The position numbers were made by a program, and so were the translations under genes. Shown piece by piece: positions 63,461 to 64,000 of a stretch of DNA of 64,000 bases (its first letter is position 1; each line of letters begins with the position of its first letter). The notes beneath the pieces are model-generated. The model saw nothing but the letters and a program-made list of their open reading frames with translations. It was not told the DNA's origin and did no database searches. This DNA comes from Alkalimonas collagenimarina (GTDB taxonomy: Bacteria; Pseudomonadota; Gammaproteobacteria; Enterobacterales; Alteromonadaceae): the NCBI RefSeq assembly GCF_030717845.1, contig NZ_JAUZVZ010000004.1, forward strand, positions 124,001 to 188,000, given 5' to 3'.

Positions 63461-64000
63461 ATGTTTTTTCTGCGATACCTGCTGCTATTTCTGCTTGTTT
63501 GTTGCTTGGTGCAGCCTGCTGAAGCAAACCAGACCCGACTGCAAATTCAGGGGTTGAGTGGCTCAGCTAAAGATAATGTTGACATGTATCTGGCTAACTT
63601 TATCAATGGTGGCGTCTCTTCATCGCTACGCTCTCAAGCCCGGCTGGAGCAAGAAACCAGAGCTGCCCTACGTGCTTTAGGCTATTACCACCCCACCATT
63701 CGGTTTGAGTTGCAACAACAGAGCAGAGGTTCCGTTTTACTGATGCAGGTAGAGCAAGGGCCGCCGACGCGATACAGCCAAGTGACCGTTGATATCACTG
63801 GTGAAGCTAAACAGGATCCCGACTTTATCTTGCTGGTGCAGCGGTTAGCGCCCAAGGTTGGCGATGTTGTACATCATGGTCGATATGAGCAGCTCAAAAA
63901 TAGCTTAGGTAACCTGGCCTTACGTAAAGGCTATTTTGATGCTGACTTTACCCGTAGTACTTTGGCCGTTTCTGAAGGGCGTCAAGAGGCCCATTTGACC
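63461..64000 (+). CDS. tamA: TamA, outer-membrane translocation and assembly factor (partial)
   Basis: The N-terminal 180 residues of a TamA/Omp85 protein, cut by the window edge. A signal sequence (MFFLRYLLLFLLVCCLVQPAEA) is followed by a first POTRA domain (TRLQIQGLSGSAKDNVDMYL through ALGYYHPTIRFEL) and a second (GPPTRYSQVTVDITGEAKQDPDF, KGYFDADFTRSTL). With TamB it forms the envelope-spanning complex for outer-membrane biogenesis. ATGs at 63434 and 63437 are in frame and possible; 63461 starts directly at the signal peptide. The barrel and tamB lie beyond the window. Confidence 0.88.
   Translation, partial: MFFLRYLLLFLLVCCLVQPAEANQTRLQIQGLSGSAKDNVDMYLANFINGGVSSSLRSQARLEQETRAALRALGYYHPTIRFELQQQSRGSVLLMQVEQGPPTRYSQVTVDITGEAKQDPDFILLVQRLAPKVGDVVHHGRYEQLKNSLGNLALRKGYFDADFTRSTLAVSEGRQEAHLT

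Overview
The window looks like chromosome of a heterotrophic, probably aquatic gammaproteobacterium of the Alteromonadales/Rheinheimera-Alishewanella-Arsukibacterium kind. This is inferred from the gene set (TonB-dependent receptors beside glycoside hydrolases, sucrose phosphorylase locus, DUF2058, CstA/cory-CC-star/ArsA operon, GdhA, TamA, a gamma-type lysine riboswitch on lysC), an intermediate GC content and very many c-di-GMP genes. I saw no rRNA, tRNA, prophage, transposase or CRISPR array.

Layout. 1-6070 (minus): a small beta-glucan utilisation locus with a TonB-dependent receptor, a GH16 endoglucanase and a GH3 exo-glucosidase cut by the window edge. 6383-11932: P2-type cation ATPase, DUF6435 protein, MsbA-like ABC exporter and a YebC-family protein. 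12001-19610: a sucrose locus with outer-membrane receptor, MFS permease, GH13 sucrose phosphorylase, LacI-type repressor and PfkB fructokinase, tied together by three near-identical CTTAA-N4-TTAAG palindromes that I read as the repressor's operators. 19668-23939: glycosyltransferase, NADP-type glutamate dehydrogenase, an orphan periplasmic binding protein and a DUF2058 protein.

24128-44412 is a dense signalling region. It holds four GGDEF proteins, three of which also carry EAL domains. A five-gene minus-strand operon (REC, HPt, REC, PAS-GAF-PAS-PAS-GGDEF-EAL-REC, histidine kinase) with overlapping or nearly abutting genes looks like a complete phosphorelay built around one bifunctional c-di-GMP enzyme. 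It is divergent from an HPt-REC-REC-GGDEF-EAL protein and followed by a PAS protein coupled to a CheB-CheR-PAS fusion. Several GGDEF or receiver motifs are degenerate while the EAL catalytic sets are intact, so the region as a whole leans towards c-di-GMP breakdown. An amidohydrolase/GGCT-like pair and a REC-REC-GGDEF cyclase follow.

44672-50678: patatin-like phospholipase, then the CstA / cory-CC-star / cysteine-free ArsA-type ATPase operon, a GFA-family zinc protein and a small conserved-looking protein. 50771-54606: FAD amine-oxidase-like protein, a PhzF-family gene with an apparent frameshift, a flavodoxin/WrbA-like protein and a VOC protein. The last two are divergent from soxR, and a textbook SoxR box lies in a 19-bp-spaced promoter that drives them. 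55183-59821: heavy-metal RND pump, adaptor and small Cys/His-rich secreted protein. 60043-61375: small membrane protein and a DUF6152-DUF6644 pair. 61604-63219: lysC with a TTG start behind a lysine riboswitch. 63461-64000: the N-terminus of tamA, cut by the window edge.
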